Source: Taurinivorans muris (GTDB taxonomy: Bacteria; Desulfobacterota; Desulfovibrionia; Desulfovibrionales; Desulfovibrionaceae). From it: a stretch of DNA of 64,000 nucleotides. The position numbers and the translations under genes are program-made. A model generated the notes under the pieces. It searched no databases. It was not told where the DNA came from and was given only the letters and a program-made list of their open reading frames with translations. Location: positions 1,240,001 through 1,304,000 of the forward strand of contig NZ_CP065938.1 of NCBI RefSeq assembly GCF_025232395.1. Reading direction: 5' to 3'. Shown here piece after piece: positions 35,660-44,353 of the stretch (position 1 is its first letter; the number at the start of each line of letters is the position of its first letter).

Positions 35660-38600
35660 TCACTTATTTTCGTTTTCGTCGTCTATCGGAAAGAACGAAA
35701 GCTGTATCAATTCTTTTTTATGAAGACGATTTTCTTCTTCCTCTTCGTCATTTTTCTGTTCCCCGCTGTTTCTTGGCGAATAATCAAGCAAAATATCCAA
35801 ACCTGTTTTCTCTTCTTTTTCTTCTTTTCTTTTTCTTGATTTCTTTTTTGCTTTTTCTTCTTTCACATCAACGAGCATATCATGGGATAATTCAAGAACA
35901 GCCTGTTCTTCAACCGTTTCGCCTGAACTGCTCTCTTCATTTCGCGGAATATCCCGCTCTTCCTGCGGACTGTCTTGTTCCTCTCCGCTTTGTTCATCGA
36001 GTTCGGCAGGCTCCGTTTCCTCAATACTTTTCTCCTGCGTATCGTTTTCTGCTGCGGCTTCTGTAAAATCCTCGCCCGCCCTGGTCTGATCGGTTTGTTC
36101 AGCTTCATCGGAGAACATGATAAGCCCTGACTGCACAAAAACAGAATGTTCAGGAATTTCTTCCGGCTGCCCCATATTTTCCAAAGCATTTTGCAAACTC
36201 AAAGGAGGCAGGTCCTCGTCCTGCGCAACTTCATAACTCGTATCGCCCGGCAGAAAACTCAACGTGACTTTTGCTTTTTCATCCGCCTGCGTTTCTTTGG
36301 TCTCACCGCCCGCGGCAGATCGCTCCGTTTCCTGCAAAGATAAAAATTCCATCGGTGCAGACAAGGGATTTTCCTTCGGACCGTTTTCTTCCTGCGTATC
36401 GGAAAATTCCCCGAAAGGTTTCCCAGAAGGTTCTCCAAAAAACTCCAAGGAAGACGCCTGCATTTCCGCACCGCGTTCAAACGGTTCGCTTTCTGCGGTA
36501 TCAATTGAACGTTCTTCAGCTGTTTTCTCATATTCAAAAGAAGAATTTTCATCCTGCAGCAAAGCAATATCTTCTTCTGTTTCAGCAGATTTAAAATCTT
36601 TCTTTTCCAAAGAACCGCTTAAGCCCGCTTCCAATGGCTGAGGCTCACCAACCATGGAGTCAAATTCATCCTCGGCCTTTCCTTCCTGAATATGCGGTTT
36701 TAATTTAAATGACTGCACCAATTTAGAAAATACGCCTGTTTTTTCTTCACGAAAATCAAGGGTATCTTCATAGTTCGCCTTGCCCGCTCTTGCTTGTTCG
36801 TTTCTTTGTTCATACATTTCCGCGTGTTCAGGATATTTCGGTGAAGCAAAGGTGGAAACGGCCCCGTCGACGACCGACCCCACATGCACGACTTCGGTAT
36901 TAAGGCGTTTCTCAACAGCCTTTTTCACTTTCTTATTCACGTTTTTCACAACGGCATGAGGCGCGTCAATATCCGTAATAGGCTGAATATTCCTATCTCC
37001 CAAAATTTCCGCAACCGCCGTGCATAAATCGTCACGCCCGATGTTATCCGGCAGCGTATGATCGCAGCCTGCCAAACGGAGAAATTCCATATCCTTGACA
37101 GATTGATACAAACCGACACAAGGGGCATGTGCAATCCCCAAACTGTCCTCGAGCAAACGGATACCTGCAATCACGGCACTGCACCCGCTCGCCGACAGCG
37201 CACTGTGCACAAGCACCAAGGAAGCGGGCTTTTTCTCATAAAAAGCCAAGGCGCTGTCCACATCAAGGGCTTCCCATGTTTCATACGTATTCAAATAATA
37301 AACAAAGTTCTGCCGCTGTATCGCAAGAGGGGAGATGATTAAAATACTCATTTCCTTTTTGCTGCCGACAAAACTTGGCACATCATCTTCTTCCGCCTCT
37401 TCAAATTCCTGTCCGCTTTCACGGCTAAAGAGAATATTTCCCCCGCTGCGTCCCGCATTTTTCTTATGGTAGCTTGCCTCGCCATGGGAAAGGACAATAT
37501 CGTCAAGGGAAGCATAAGACAAAGGCTTTTCGCCGTTCTGGTCCATTGCGAGGCATTGCATGCTGAAAGAAAAACTCAGCCCGCCGGGCGAAGACCGAAG
37601 CTCCACTTCTCCGTTATAGGCGGAAGAAAGTTCCCAAGCTTTCACCAAGGTTAAAATGCTCCGCTGAACAGGAGGGCGCCCTTTTCCCGAATCGCTGATA
37701 GTGAAAACGATATGCCCGGGGTTCGGGCTGTTCGCACGTCTGACGCGCACACTGATCATGCCTTTTTCCGTGGCGCGGATGGCATCCCGCAAAAGCAGGG
37801 AAAGCACGACTTCCAAACTGGCTTTGTCGCCGCGGTAATGCAGACCGATATTGGGAGCGATATACCAGCCTAAACCCACTTGCCTGTCTTGCGCTTCCGC
37901 ACGGATATTGTCACACGCCTGCGTAATCAAGGTTTTCACATTGAACAGTTCATGCCCTTGGTTATGGCTCGGCTCTTTCCGGGCTAAATCCGTAATGTGC
38001 CCGAGCATGCCGGACAAGTCACGGCAAGCCAAAACCAAGGAAGACGTATGGTCTTGCAGGCGTTTCGCCCGGGAACTGATCTCGTCAACAGCATTAAGAG
38101 CATGCTTTTCAAACCTGTCGCCAAATTCCTTTTCATTGAGCAACGCTAAAGATTCCGCCAATTCTTCTGTTTTTAAGTCAAAATCCAAAAAACAGGTTTC
38201 GCGCATGATTCTGTCAAAAGGATCACGGAGCTTCAGCTCGACCCGATACAGCGCATCGCGCATGATGGAATTATTTTCCGCAAAAGCGCTGACAATATCT
38301 TCATGGGTCAGCTGTTCGTTGAAAATATTTTTTTCTGTTTGGCGCGGAGCGAGAAAAATCGCCACCATCGCCATGAACAGTCCTAAATAATTGAAGAAAT
38401 ACCATTCGGAATTATACCGCAGGGCTAAAGCGCTCAAACAGCCGACGCCAATGGACAGGCAGAAAAAAGCATATAATTTTGCGCCCTTGCGTCCTGAAAG
38501 CACAAAAGGGATAACAAGCACGAACAAAATCAGCGCATACAAGCCCCAAAGCGGTGCGAAACGGATAATATATAAAAATTCAGGAATAGGGACAAATAAA

Positions 38601-39544
38601 ACAATTAAGGGAAAAATGGCGGGAATTGCCAAAAACTGCAACAAACTGTCAAAATGCGGACTTTTCTTTTCCGTAACAAGCAAATGCCTGCCGATATGGG
38701 GCAGAAAGAAAATGGCTAAACACGAGGCGATAACGCCCACCATATCAAGATAATCCAACCTGCCGTGCACATTTTGCGGAACACCCCACGCAAACTGCAC
38801 GAGAACAGCAAGACAAAGCAAGGACGCCCAAATCCGCGCATCCCCCTCTTCCTTTGCGCCGCGCCAAAAAATAAAAATCATCAAAACAAAGAGCGCCAAC
38901 AAAATAAAAGGCGTCAAACGCCTGTCAAGGGTAAGCGGAGCTTTGGCGGGAGATAAAAGCTTCGGTGAAAACCAAATGCTTGGAACGCCCGGAGAATAAA
39001 TCAACAATTCCCCGCCGTCGCGCAGCGAAGTCAAATCATATAAACCGCTGTGGAATATATTGACGCTGTTCTCATCTTCGACATCGAAATTTTCCGCATG
39101 GTTTTTCCGCTCCTTCGTATACACATCTTCTGCCACCTGCCAGCGCTTTGTTCGCTTGGAATAAACCAAAACATGGCTGTTTTTGGGCAAAAAATTTCCC
39201 AAATCCAAATAAGCGGTCGGAATATCCTTATCTTTTATTTCATCGAAAGAAATTAAAAACCAATACGTTCCGAGTTCTTTTTTCAGAGCAAGCACATCAT
39301 AGGGCGAAAATTGACTTCTCTGCGCCAAGGCGCTTTTTGCGTCTTTTGCGTCGAGATTATGCGCATAACGAATATAGGGAGCAAGATAAATAGGCTCTTC
39401 ACCCGCCACAGCCGTAATGGAAGGAGTCTCCGCAGCAGGCAGTTCTATATCGAAATCGGGCTCTGCAAAAGCAGAAGAAACACAAAAAAATATGCTGAAA
39501 ATAAAAATACTCAAAAATTGCGTTCTATATTTGCTCTGCTTCAT
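35660..39544 (-). CDS. Large membrane protein with degenerate 7TM-DISM, histidine-kinase and receiver domains
   Basis: A 1294-residue protein. In order: signal peptide (1-27); an extracytoplasmic region resembling 7TMR-DISMED2 (about 45-185; TYWFLISFDE, YLDLGNFLPKNSHVLVYS); seven or so membrane helices (205-400); a helical dimerisation-like segment (420-545); a GHKL-ATPase-like domain (550-670); a receiver-like fold (755-875; MSILIISPLAIQRQN); and a very acidic, low-complexity tail (880-1294). The phospho-acceptor His is missing (VELKLRDPF where SHELRTPL is expected), the N-box Asn is Asp (LLRDAIRAT) and the second glycine box is absent. The receiver has His in place of the phospho-Asp (LVLVHSAL). 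It is probably a signalling scaffold, not an active kinase. Confidence 0.8.
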   Translation of the reverse strand: MKQSKYRTQFLSIFIFSIFFCVSSAFAEPDFDIELPAAETPSITAVAGEEPIYLAPYIRYAHNLDAKDAKSALAQRSQFSPYDVLALKKELGTYWFLISFDEIKDKDIPTAYLDLGNFLPKNSHVLVYSKRTKRWQVAEDVYTKERKNHAENFDVEDENSVNIFHSGLYDLTSLRDGGELLIYSPGVPSIWFSPKLLSPAKAPLTLDRRLTPFILLALFVLMIFIFWRGAKEEGDARIWASLLCLAVLVQFAWGVPQNVHGRLDYLDMVGVIASCLAIFFLPHIGRHLLVTEKKSPHFDSLLQFLAIPAIFPLIVLFVPIPEFLYIIRFAPLWGLYALILFVLVIPFVLSGRKGAKLYAFFCLSIGVGCLSALALRYNSEWYFFNYLGLFMAMVAIFLAPRQTEKNIFNEQLTHEDIVSAFAENNSIMRDALYRVELKLRDPFDRIMRETCFLDFDLKTEELAESLALLNEKEFGDRFEKHALNAVDEISSRAKRLQDHTSSLVLACRDLSGMLGHITDLARKEPSHNQGHELFNVKTLITQACDNIRAEAQDRQVGLGWYIAPNIGLHYRGDKASLEVVLSLLLRDAIRATEKGMISVRVRRANSPNPGHIVFTISDSGKGRPPVQRSILTLVKAWELSSAYNGEVELRSSPGGLSFSFSMQCLAMDQNGEKPLSYASLDDIVLSHGEASYHKKNAGRSGGNILFSRESGQEFEEAEEDDVPSFVGSKKEMSILIISPLAIQRQNFVYYLNTYETWEALDVDSALAFYEKKPASLVLVHSALSASGCSAVIAGIRLLEDSLGIAHAPCVGLYQSVKDMEFLRLAGCDHTLPDNIGRDDLCTAVAEILGDRNIQPITDIDAPHAVVKNVNKKVKKAVEKRLNTEVVHVGSVVDGAVSTFASPKYPEHAEMYEQRNEQARAGKANYEDTLDFREEKTGVFSKLVQSFKLKPHIQEGKAEDEFDSMVGEPQPLEAGLSGSLEKKDFKSAETEEDIALLQDENSSFEYEKTAEERSIDTAESEPFERGAEMQASSLEFFGEPSGKPFGEFSDTQEENGPKENPLSAPMEFLSLQETERSAAGGETKETQADEKAKVTLSFLPGDTSYEVAQDEDLPPLSLQNALENMGQPEEIPEHSVFVQSGLIMFSDEAEQTDQTRAGEDFTEAAAENDTQEKSIEETEPAELDEQSGEEQDSPQEERDIPRNEESSSGETVEEQAVLELSHDMLVDVKEEKAKKKSRKRKEEKEEKTGLDILLDYSPRNSGEQKNDEEEEENRLHKKELIQLSFFPIDDENENK

Positions 39545-39794
39545 GGACCATTCCTTTGTGATAGGAAGCAGAATATACTATTTCAATACAATGGGCAAGC
39601 TTTTCAAAAGAGCATTTTCACTAAAAAGATAATATAATATCCATTATCTCAATTAGTTATCATAATTTTCATCATCATTTTTTTAAGACCGATCCGCCTT
39701 GAATGCAAAAAGGAAACGGCACTGTCAGGCAGGCAAAACTTCCTATTCGTTTTTTATCCGCTTTTCCGCTTGCAGACACATTAAAACCACGCAG

Positions 39795-41312
39795 TTACCG
39801 CAAACCGTTCAGCCAATTTTCCGCATTAAATTCTTTCACATCCTCTTTCCCCTGCAAAAGCAAATCCAATTTTTGCACAGTCAAGCCGTATTCTTCCATT
39901 TGGTCCGCACGAAGCGGTGCTTTGCTCGGAATGATAATATGATCGGGATTTACGAATTTTCCGCCTTTTTTTATTCTGAAATCAAGGTGCGGACCTGTTG
40001 ACAACCCGGTCGAACCGACATAACCGATCACCTGCCCCTGGCTGACTTTCGCCCCGCTCCTCACGCCCTTCGCGTAGCCGGACAAATGAGCGTATTGGGT
40101 TTCCAAACCGCCCCTGTGTTTTAAAATAATCAAATGCCCGTATCCGCCCGTATAAGCGGCACGGGTGACTGTCCCGTCCCCGACAGCCATGACCGGCGTG
40201 CCCTTGGGCGCCGCGTAATCAATAGCGGGATGGGCGCGGGTTATGCCTAAAATAGGGTGTTTTCTTGCGGAAGTGAAACGGGAACTGATACGCGTAAAAT
40301 GCACGGGGGTTCTTAAGAAGGCTTTTTGCAAGGCTTTTCCGTTTCTATCGAAATAACTCAACTTGCCCTCTTCTTCCGAATCGTAAAATAAAAAGCCCTC
40401 GTAGCTTGCACCGTCATTAATGAAACGTGCGGCGATTATTCTGCCGTATCCGTTAAAATTCCCGTCACGGGATTTCTTTTCCACAAGAGCGTAAAATTTG
40501 TCACCTTCTTTAATTTCCCTTGCGAAGTCGATATCGAACGTGAAAACATCGGCAAGCCTGATGGCAAAAACGGCATTCTCGCCAAGGTCGATGACAGCAT
40601 TATAAAAATTAGAGGTTACCGTACCTTCTATGAACTTAAGTTCGTAATCATAAATGATTTCTTCAAAGGCAACCTTATGCCCGTCCTCCGTTTTCTGAAT
40701 GATAACCTTGTGCGTGTCGTCAAATTCATATTCAAACTTTTGCAGGCTGTTGTCGTCAAGGTCAATCAAAAAGGAACAGGGTCTGCCCGCTTTGAGCGCA
40801 GTCAGGGAATAAACGCTTTTCGATTCCTCGACAAGATTTAAAATCGTGGAAAACGAAATCCAGCCATTGAGCAGGGAACCCAAACTGTCGCCGCTGCCGA
40901 TGCTTGATTTCAGCAACAGCAGATTTTCGCCGACAACATCGATCTTATATTCTTTTTGAGGAACTTGGGGAATAAGGGCGAAAATATATTCATCAAATAA
41001 AAACTGCACGAATTCAGCGTACTTTTCATGGAAACTATCCATGATCATCGTATAATTTTCCTGAATGGTTCCGCCGAGCGTAGCAAAAAAAGTCCGTAAG
41101 CCGGAGCGGGCTTCAAGATCAAAATCTTCCCCATGGGGAAGGATTTCTTCCGCTGTTTCCGATTTCGCCTCGGCTTGAAAATCCATTTCCATTTCCGCAA
41201 TACCGGAATCGGTCTCAGCCGCCGCACGGTCCACCTGCAAAGCCAAGGCAAAAAACAAAAGTAAAAAGCCGGCAAAACAATATCTCTTTATATTCTTTTT
41301 CCATTTAAGCAT
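39795..41312 (-). CDS. Secreted M23-family peptidoglycan endopeptidase
   Basis: A 505-residue protein with an N-terminal signal segment (about 10-32), a long alpha/beta region (about 70-330) that includes SYFDR-type Csd3/MepM-like strands, and a C-terminal M23 LytM domain (about 345-465). The metal motif HPAIDYAAPKGTPV (HxxxD) is present, as are GYGHLIILKHRGGLETQYAHLSGYAKGV and STGPHLDFRIKKGGKFVNP. The last has HLD where most members have HLH, so one zinc ligand is Asp; I believe this variant exists elsewhere in the family. It probably cleaves cross-links to allow wall growth or shape. Confidence 0.87.
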   Translation of the reverse strand: MLKWKKNIKRYCFAGFLLLFFALALQVDRAAAETDSGIAEMEMDFQAEAKSETAEEILPHGEDFDLEARSGLRTFFATLGGTIQENYTMIMDSFHEKYAEFVQFLFDEYIFALIPQVPQKEYKIDVVGENLLLLKSSIGSGDSLGSLLNGWISFSTILNLVEESKSVYSLTALKAGRPCSFLIDLDDNSLQKFEYEFDDTHKVIIQKTEDGHKVAFEEIIYDYELKFIEGTVTSNFYNAVIDLGENAVFAIRLADVFTFDIDFAREIKEGDKFYALVEKKSRDGNFNGYGRIIAARFINDGASYEGFLFYDSEEEGKLSYFDRNGKALQKAFLRTPVHFTRISSRFTSARKHPILGITRAHPAIDYAAPKGTPVMAVGDGTVTRAAYTGGYGHLIILKHRGGLETQYAHLSGYAKGVRSGAKVSQGQVIGYVGSTGLSTGPHLDFRIKKGGKFVNPDHIIIPSKAPLRADQMEEYGLTVQKLDLLLQGKEDVKEFNAENWLNGLR

Positions 41313-41426
41313 GTTTCATGCTAAACCAGCTTTTTAAAAGTGTAAAGAAAAAATTAAAAAGCGGGTACATGGATATTCCTTTATGAAACACATGCCTTCA
41401 GCAATACGGTACGCTTAAAATAATGA

Positions 41427-41452
41427 TGCCCCCCGAAAAAAAGCGGGGGGCA
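41427..41452. other. Strong GC-rich hairpin
   Basis: TGCCCCCCG (41427-41435) is perfectly complementary to CGGGGGGCA (41444-41452) across an eight-base A-rich loop. No T-run follows on either strand, so a normal terminator is unlikely. It could stabilise the 3' end of a small RNA read leftward from the mini-ORF region. Confidence 0.6.
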
Positions 41453-41512
41453 CCACACATAGGCACATATTTGGGGTAATAACATGAATATTCATGTATT
41501 CCAAACACATCT

Positions 41513-41605
41513 TTACACTTCATTAATAAGAATACTGTACACAATGGATAAACCATGTGGACGAAATGCGACCAATATGATAAAACCATCCTTTGTTTTA
41601 CTCAT
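41513..41605 (-). CDS. Putative 30-residue leader or small protein
   Basis: ATG at 41605 to TAA at 41513 encodes a 30-residue peptide (MSKTKDGFIILVAFRPHG at its N-terminus, hydrophobic in the middle). A GGGGTGA Shine-Dalgarno-like site lies five bases upstream and is itself one arm of an alternative stem. I infer translation from the ribosome site only; no homologue is known to me. Confidence 0.35.
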   Translation of the reverse strand: MSKTKDGFIILVAFRPHGLSIVYSILINEV

Positions 41606-41610
41606 ATAAT

Positions 41611-41651
41611 CACCCCGTTGGATTCACCCCGCCTCGCATTCAGACGGGGTG
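41611..41651 (-). promoter_or_regulatory. Alternative-pairing RNA element before the mini-ORF
   Basis: Read leftward: CACCCCG (41651-41645), then CGGGGTG (41631-41625), then an identical CGGGGTG (41617-41611). The first block can pair with the second, leaving the third, which holds the mini-ORF ribosome site, free; or it can pair with the third and hide it. This is the geometry of a translational switch. No sensor domain is recognised. Confidence 0.45.
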
Positions 41652-41706
41652 ATATCTTTCAGTTCTGAGCGCCAACAACAGATCCGAAAGACAGGAGGGG
41701 ATTTGT

Positions 41707-42267
41707 TTATGCCGCAATAAAAGAATACAGGTCTTTTGCGTCTTCGTTATCAGGCAATTCTTTCAAAGCTTCTTCAAGGTGAAGTTTCGCTTCGTCTTTT
41801 CTACCCAAATAAATAAGGCAGCCTGCTAACGTAATTCTGATTTGAGGATCTTTGGTTTCCTCATAAAATTTTTCTACAAATAAAACAGCTTCGTCGACTT
41901 TGTCCAAAGCATAGGCCTCTTGAACCAAGCAACCAAGAGCGACGGTGTTTGTCGCTTTGATTTCAAGAGCGTTTTTGAAATATTCAAAAGCTTCAGCATG
42001 CAATTCTTTGGTCATAGCAACAAGTCCCAAGCCCGTATACGCATTGTCCGATTTTTCAAGTTCAAGCGCTTTTTGATAATGCACGGTCGCTTTGTCATAA
42101 TCGCCGACTTGCACGGCAATGGTTGCCAAGCCCATTTGAGGTGCGGCAAATTCGCTGCCGCTTTCCGCAGCTTTTTCATAATACTCTGTCGCCTTTTCAT
42201 ATTCACCCATAAAAAGGTAACATTCGCCTAATTCTTTGTTAATTTCATAATCTAATAAATCACTCAT
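41707..42267 (-). CDS. TPR-repeat protein
   Basis: A 186-residue soluble protein made almost wholly of tetratricopeptide repeats (GECYLFMGEYEKATEYYEKAAESGSEFAAPQMGLATIAVQVGDYDKATVHYQKALEL style units, about five in a row, residues 10-180). It has no signal peptide, so it is cytoplasmic and probably an adaptor. I chose the ATG at 42267, which has GGAGGGG upstream; the longer frame includes the leader. A sigma54-type promoter lies about 42 bases upstream of a normal leader, suggesting activator-dependent expression. Confidence 0.85.
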   Translation of the reverse strand: MSDLLDYEINKELGECYLFMGEYEKATEYYEKAAESGSEFAAPQMGLATIAVQVGDYDKATVHYQKALELEKSDNAYTGLGLVAMTKELHAEAFEYFKNALEIKATNTVALGCLVQEAYALDKVDEAVLFVEKFYEETKDPQIRITLAGCLIYLGRKDEAKLHLEEALKELPDNEDAKDLYSFIAA

Positions 42268-42319
42268 GGTCTTTTCCCCTCCATGTAATAATTTTGTGCC
42301 TCTTGGCATACCCCTAATA

Positions 42320-42335
42320 AGCATTTAGCATGCCA
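42320..42335 (-). promoter_or_regulatory. Sigma54-like promoter of the TPR gene
   Basis: Read leftward, TGGCATGCTAAATGCT has GG and GC 12 bases apart, with the -24 half TGGCATG and the -12 half ATGCT; two positions differ from consensus. The predicted start near 42309 leaves a 42-base leader with the ribosome site GGAGGGG. It is weaker than the element at 26542. Confidence 0.6.
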
Positions 42336-42509
42336 AAATTATTTTTTTTTATAATTTCAATATGTTATATTTTCAAGATTCTTTTTTTATCCATTTTTGC
42401 CAGACATTTGACAAAAATCAGGAAAATTTTTCCCAACGCTTATCGTCCCTAAAAAAAAACTGTTCAACGCAAAAAAAATACCGTATCCTTTATGCAGAAA
42501 GGGAGAAAT

Positions 42510-44081
42510 ATGAAACAGGAATTTACGGCAGACCGAAACGCGGGCAGGCTGGATAGCTTTTTAAGCGCGGAAACCAAAATATCCCGCTCTAAAATAAAAA
42601 AATATATTGAGAGTAACCTCGTAAGCGTCAATAACGTCCCGTGTGCCGACGCTTCCAGAAAACTGCTTTCAGGAGATTGCGTCCGGCTTGAAATCATTCA
42701 GGAAGAAAATTCCCTGCAGGCGGCGGAAAATGACCTTACCATTTATTATCAAGACAAATACTTAGCCGTTATTGAAAAAAAGCCCGCTCTCACTGTTCAC
42801 CCCTGCCCCTCTTGCCAAGAGGAAACACTTGTCCACCATTTGCTTTATCATTTCCCAAGCCTCAAAAGCATGGAGGGCGAACGCCCCGGAATTGTGCATA
42901 GACTGGATAAGGACACATCAGGGCTTATGCTTGTCGCCCTGACGGAAGAATGCCGGTTGAAACTGGCGGAAGCTTTCAGCAATAAGGAAATAAAAAAAAC
43001 GTATCTCGCCCTTGTGCAGGGCATTTGCCCGAATGGTGAAAGCAGCGAAAGCATAGGACGCCACCCGGCAATCAAAACAAAAATGGCGCTTGTCCCTCTT
43101 TCCAAAGGCGGGCGGGAAGCCTTTTCAAAATGGGAACGCATTTACCCGAAACAGCCCGCAAAACAAAATACGAATGAAAACGCTTTTTCTTTAATGAAAG
43201 TACAAATCCATACAGGCAGAACACATCAAATCCGTGTGCATTTGTCCGCTTCGGGCTATCCCCTTTTGGGAGATGAGGTCTATGCTCCTGCGAATGTCGC
43301 CCAAAAAGCCCCAAGACAAATGCTCCACGCGTATACATTGACATTTCGCCACCCTTTCACCCATGAACCCCTGACCTTCACGTCTTTACCGCCTGCTGAT
43401 TTTTGGGAATGCGCTGAAAATCAAATCGCTTTAAACCAAACGGCGATACCCCTTGTGATCACAGGAAATTCCGGGTCAGGAAAATCAGCACTCATTGAAA
43501 TTGCAAAACGGCAAAATTTGCCTACTTTCAGTGCCGACGAATGTATCAATGAATTATACCAAGTAAATAACGATGCATGGTATTTGCTCAAACAGCAATA
43601 CGGCACGCTTTTTGTTCCGGACGATAAAAAGCCGGTGGATAAAGCCGCCCTTGCGAAGGCGATGCAAGACCCTGCCAAGAAACATGAATTGGAAAATTTG
43701 CTGCACCCTCTCGTTTATTCACGGACGATTGAATTTTTTAATAAAAACAACCGCAAAAGATTCTCTCTTGCGGAAATTCCCCTTTGGTTCGAAAACAAAC
43801 CCAAGAATTTTCCCATCAAACCGCTGACGGTATGTGTCAGCACAAATGCCGAAATCCGTTTAGCCCGCCTCAAAAACCGGGGGTGGACGGAAGAAACCGT
43901 CGCTTCTATGGACGGTTGGCAATTGGAGCAAGAAAAAAAAATAGGGCTTGCCGATTATGAAATTCCAAATAATGCGGACCTGGCAGAATTGGAACAAAAT
44001 TTTCTAAGCCTGCTGGAAAAACTGAAAAAACAAAACAGCATACCGCCCGTATTGGAGCAAATTAAAAAAGAACTCGCCTGA
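42510..44081 (+). CDS. Fusion of RluA-type pseudouridine synthase and dephospho-CoA kinase
   Basis: A 523-residue two-enzyme protein. Residues 1-75 form an S4 RNA-binding domain, 75-305 an RluA/RluD pseudouridine synthase with the catalytic Asp in GIVHRLDKDTSGLML and later VQIHTGRTHQIRVHL. From about 313 a CoaE kinase follows: P-loop VITGNSGSGKSALI, TFSADECINELYQ, LENLLHPLVYS and SLAEIPLWFE. CoaE performs the last step of CoA synthesis. The second ATG (42510), with GGGAG five bases upstream, is preferred over the one at 42492. As far as I know this fusion occurs in Desulfovibrio relatives; it also serves as a lineage marker. A terminator follows. Confidence 0.92.
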   Translation: MKQEFTADRNAGRLDSFLSAETKISRSKIKKYIESNLVSVNNVPCADASRKLLSGDCVRLEIIQEENSLQAAENDLTIYYQDKYLAVIEKKPALTVHPCPSCQEETLVHHLLYHFPSLKSMEGERPGIVHRLDKDTSGLMLVALTEECRLKLAEAFSNKEIKKTYLALVQGICPNGESSESIGRHPAIKTKMALVPLSKGGREAFSKWERIYPKQPAKQNTNENAFSLMKVQIHTGRTHQIRVHLSASGYPLLGDEVYAPANVAQKAPRQMLHAYTLTFRHPFTHEPLTFTSLPPADFWECAENQIALNQTAIPLVITGNSGSGKSALIEIAKRQNLPTFSADECINELYQVNNDAWYLLKQQYGTLFVPDDKKPVDKAALAKAMQDPAKKHELENLLHPLVYSRTIEFFNKNNRKRFSLAEIPLWFENKPKNFPIKPLTVCVSTNAEIRLARLKNRGWTEETVASMDGWQLEQEKKIGLADYEIPNNADLAELEQNFLSLLEKLKKQNSIPPVLEQIKKELA

Positions 44082-44090
44082 AAGCATAAA

Positions 44091-44116
44091 AAAAGCGTAC
44101 CGAAGTACGCTTTTTC
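44091..44116. terminator. Terminator after the rluD-coaE fusion
   Basis: AAAGCGTAC (44092-44100) and GTACGCTTT (44105-44113) pair perfectly across CGAA, with T-runs on both strands. The following 238 bases up to purF hold no gene that I can support. Confidence 0.85.
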
Positions 44117-44353
44117 ATTATTCTTTAATTATCCTTAGTTATCCTTGTGCTTCTTTTTGACGCTCTATCTTTTCCGGTTCATTCCAAAAATTTCGCTTTT
44201 TTCAATTCAGCAAAATGCCCGCATGATACATACCCGACAGGAAACAGAACCGAAACCGGCAATGGGAACACTCACGCCATTTTCAGCAAAGCAAAAAGAC
44301 CGCTTGCAAAAAAAACTTTCTTCAAAAAAATCTTAACCATTAATGAAGTAAAG

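Larger units (their letters stand above)
41313..41706. other. Structured 394-bp intergenic region
   Basis: It lies between two leftward genes and contains no long gene. It holds a strong GC-rich hairpin (41427-41452), a 30-codon leftward ORF (41513-41605) and, just upstream of that ORF, three complementary seven-base blocks that can pair in two alternative ways (41611-41651). These elements are described separately. The rest is AT-rich without visible signals. Confidence 0.6.

Noticed and set aside
41398-41589. Leftward 63-codon frame in the structured intergenic region
   Set aside because: It runs through the strong GC hairpin, lacks a ribosome site, and overlaps the better-supported mini-ORF in another frame.
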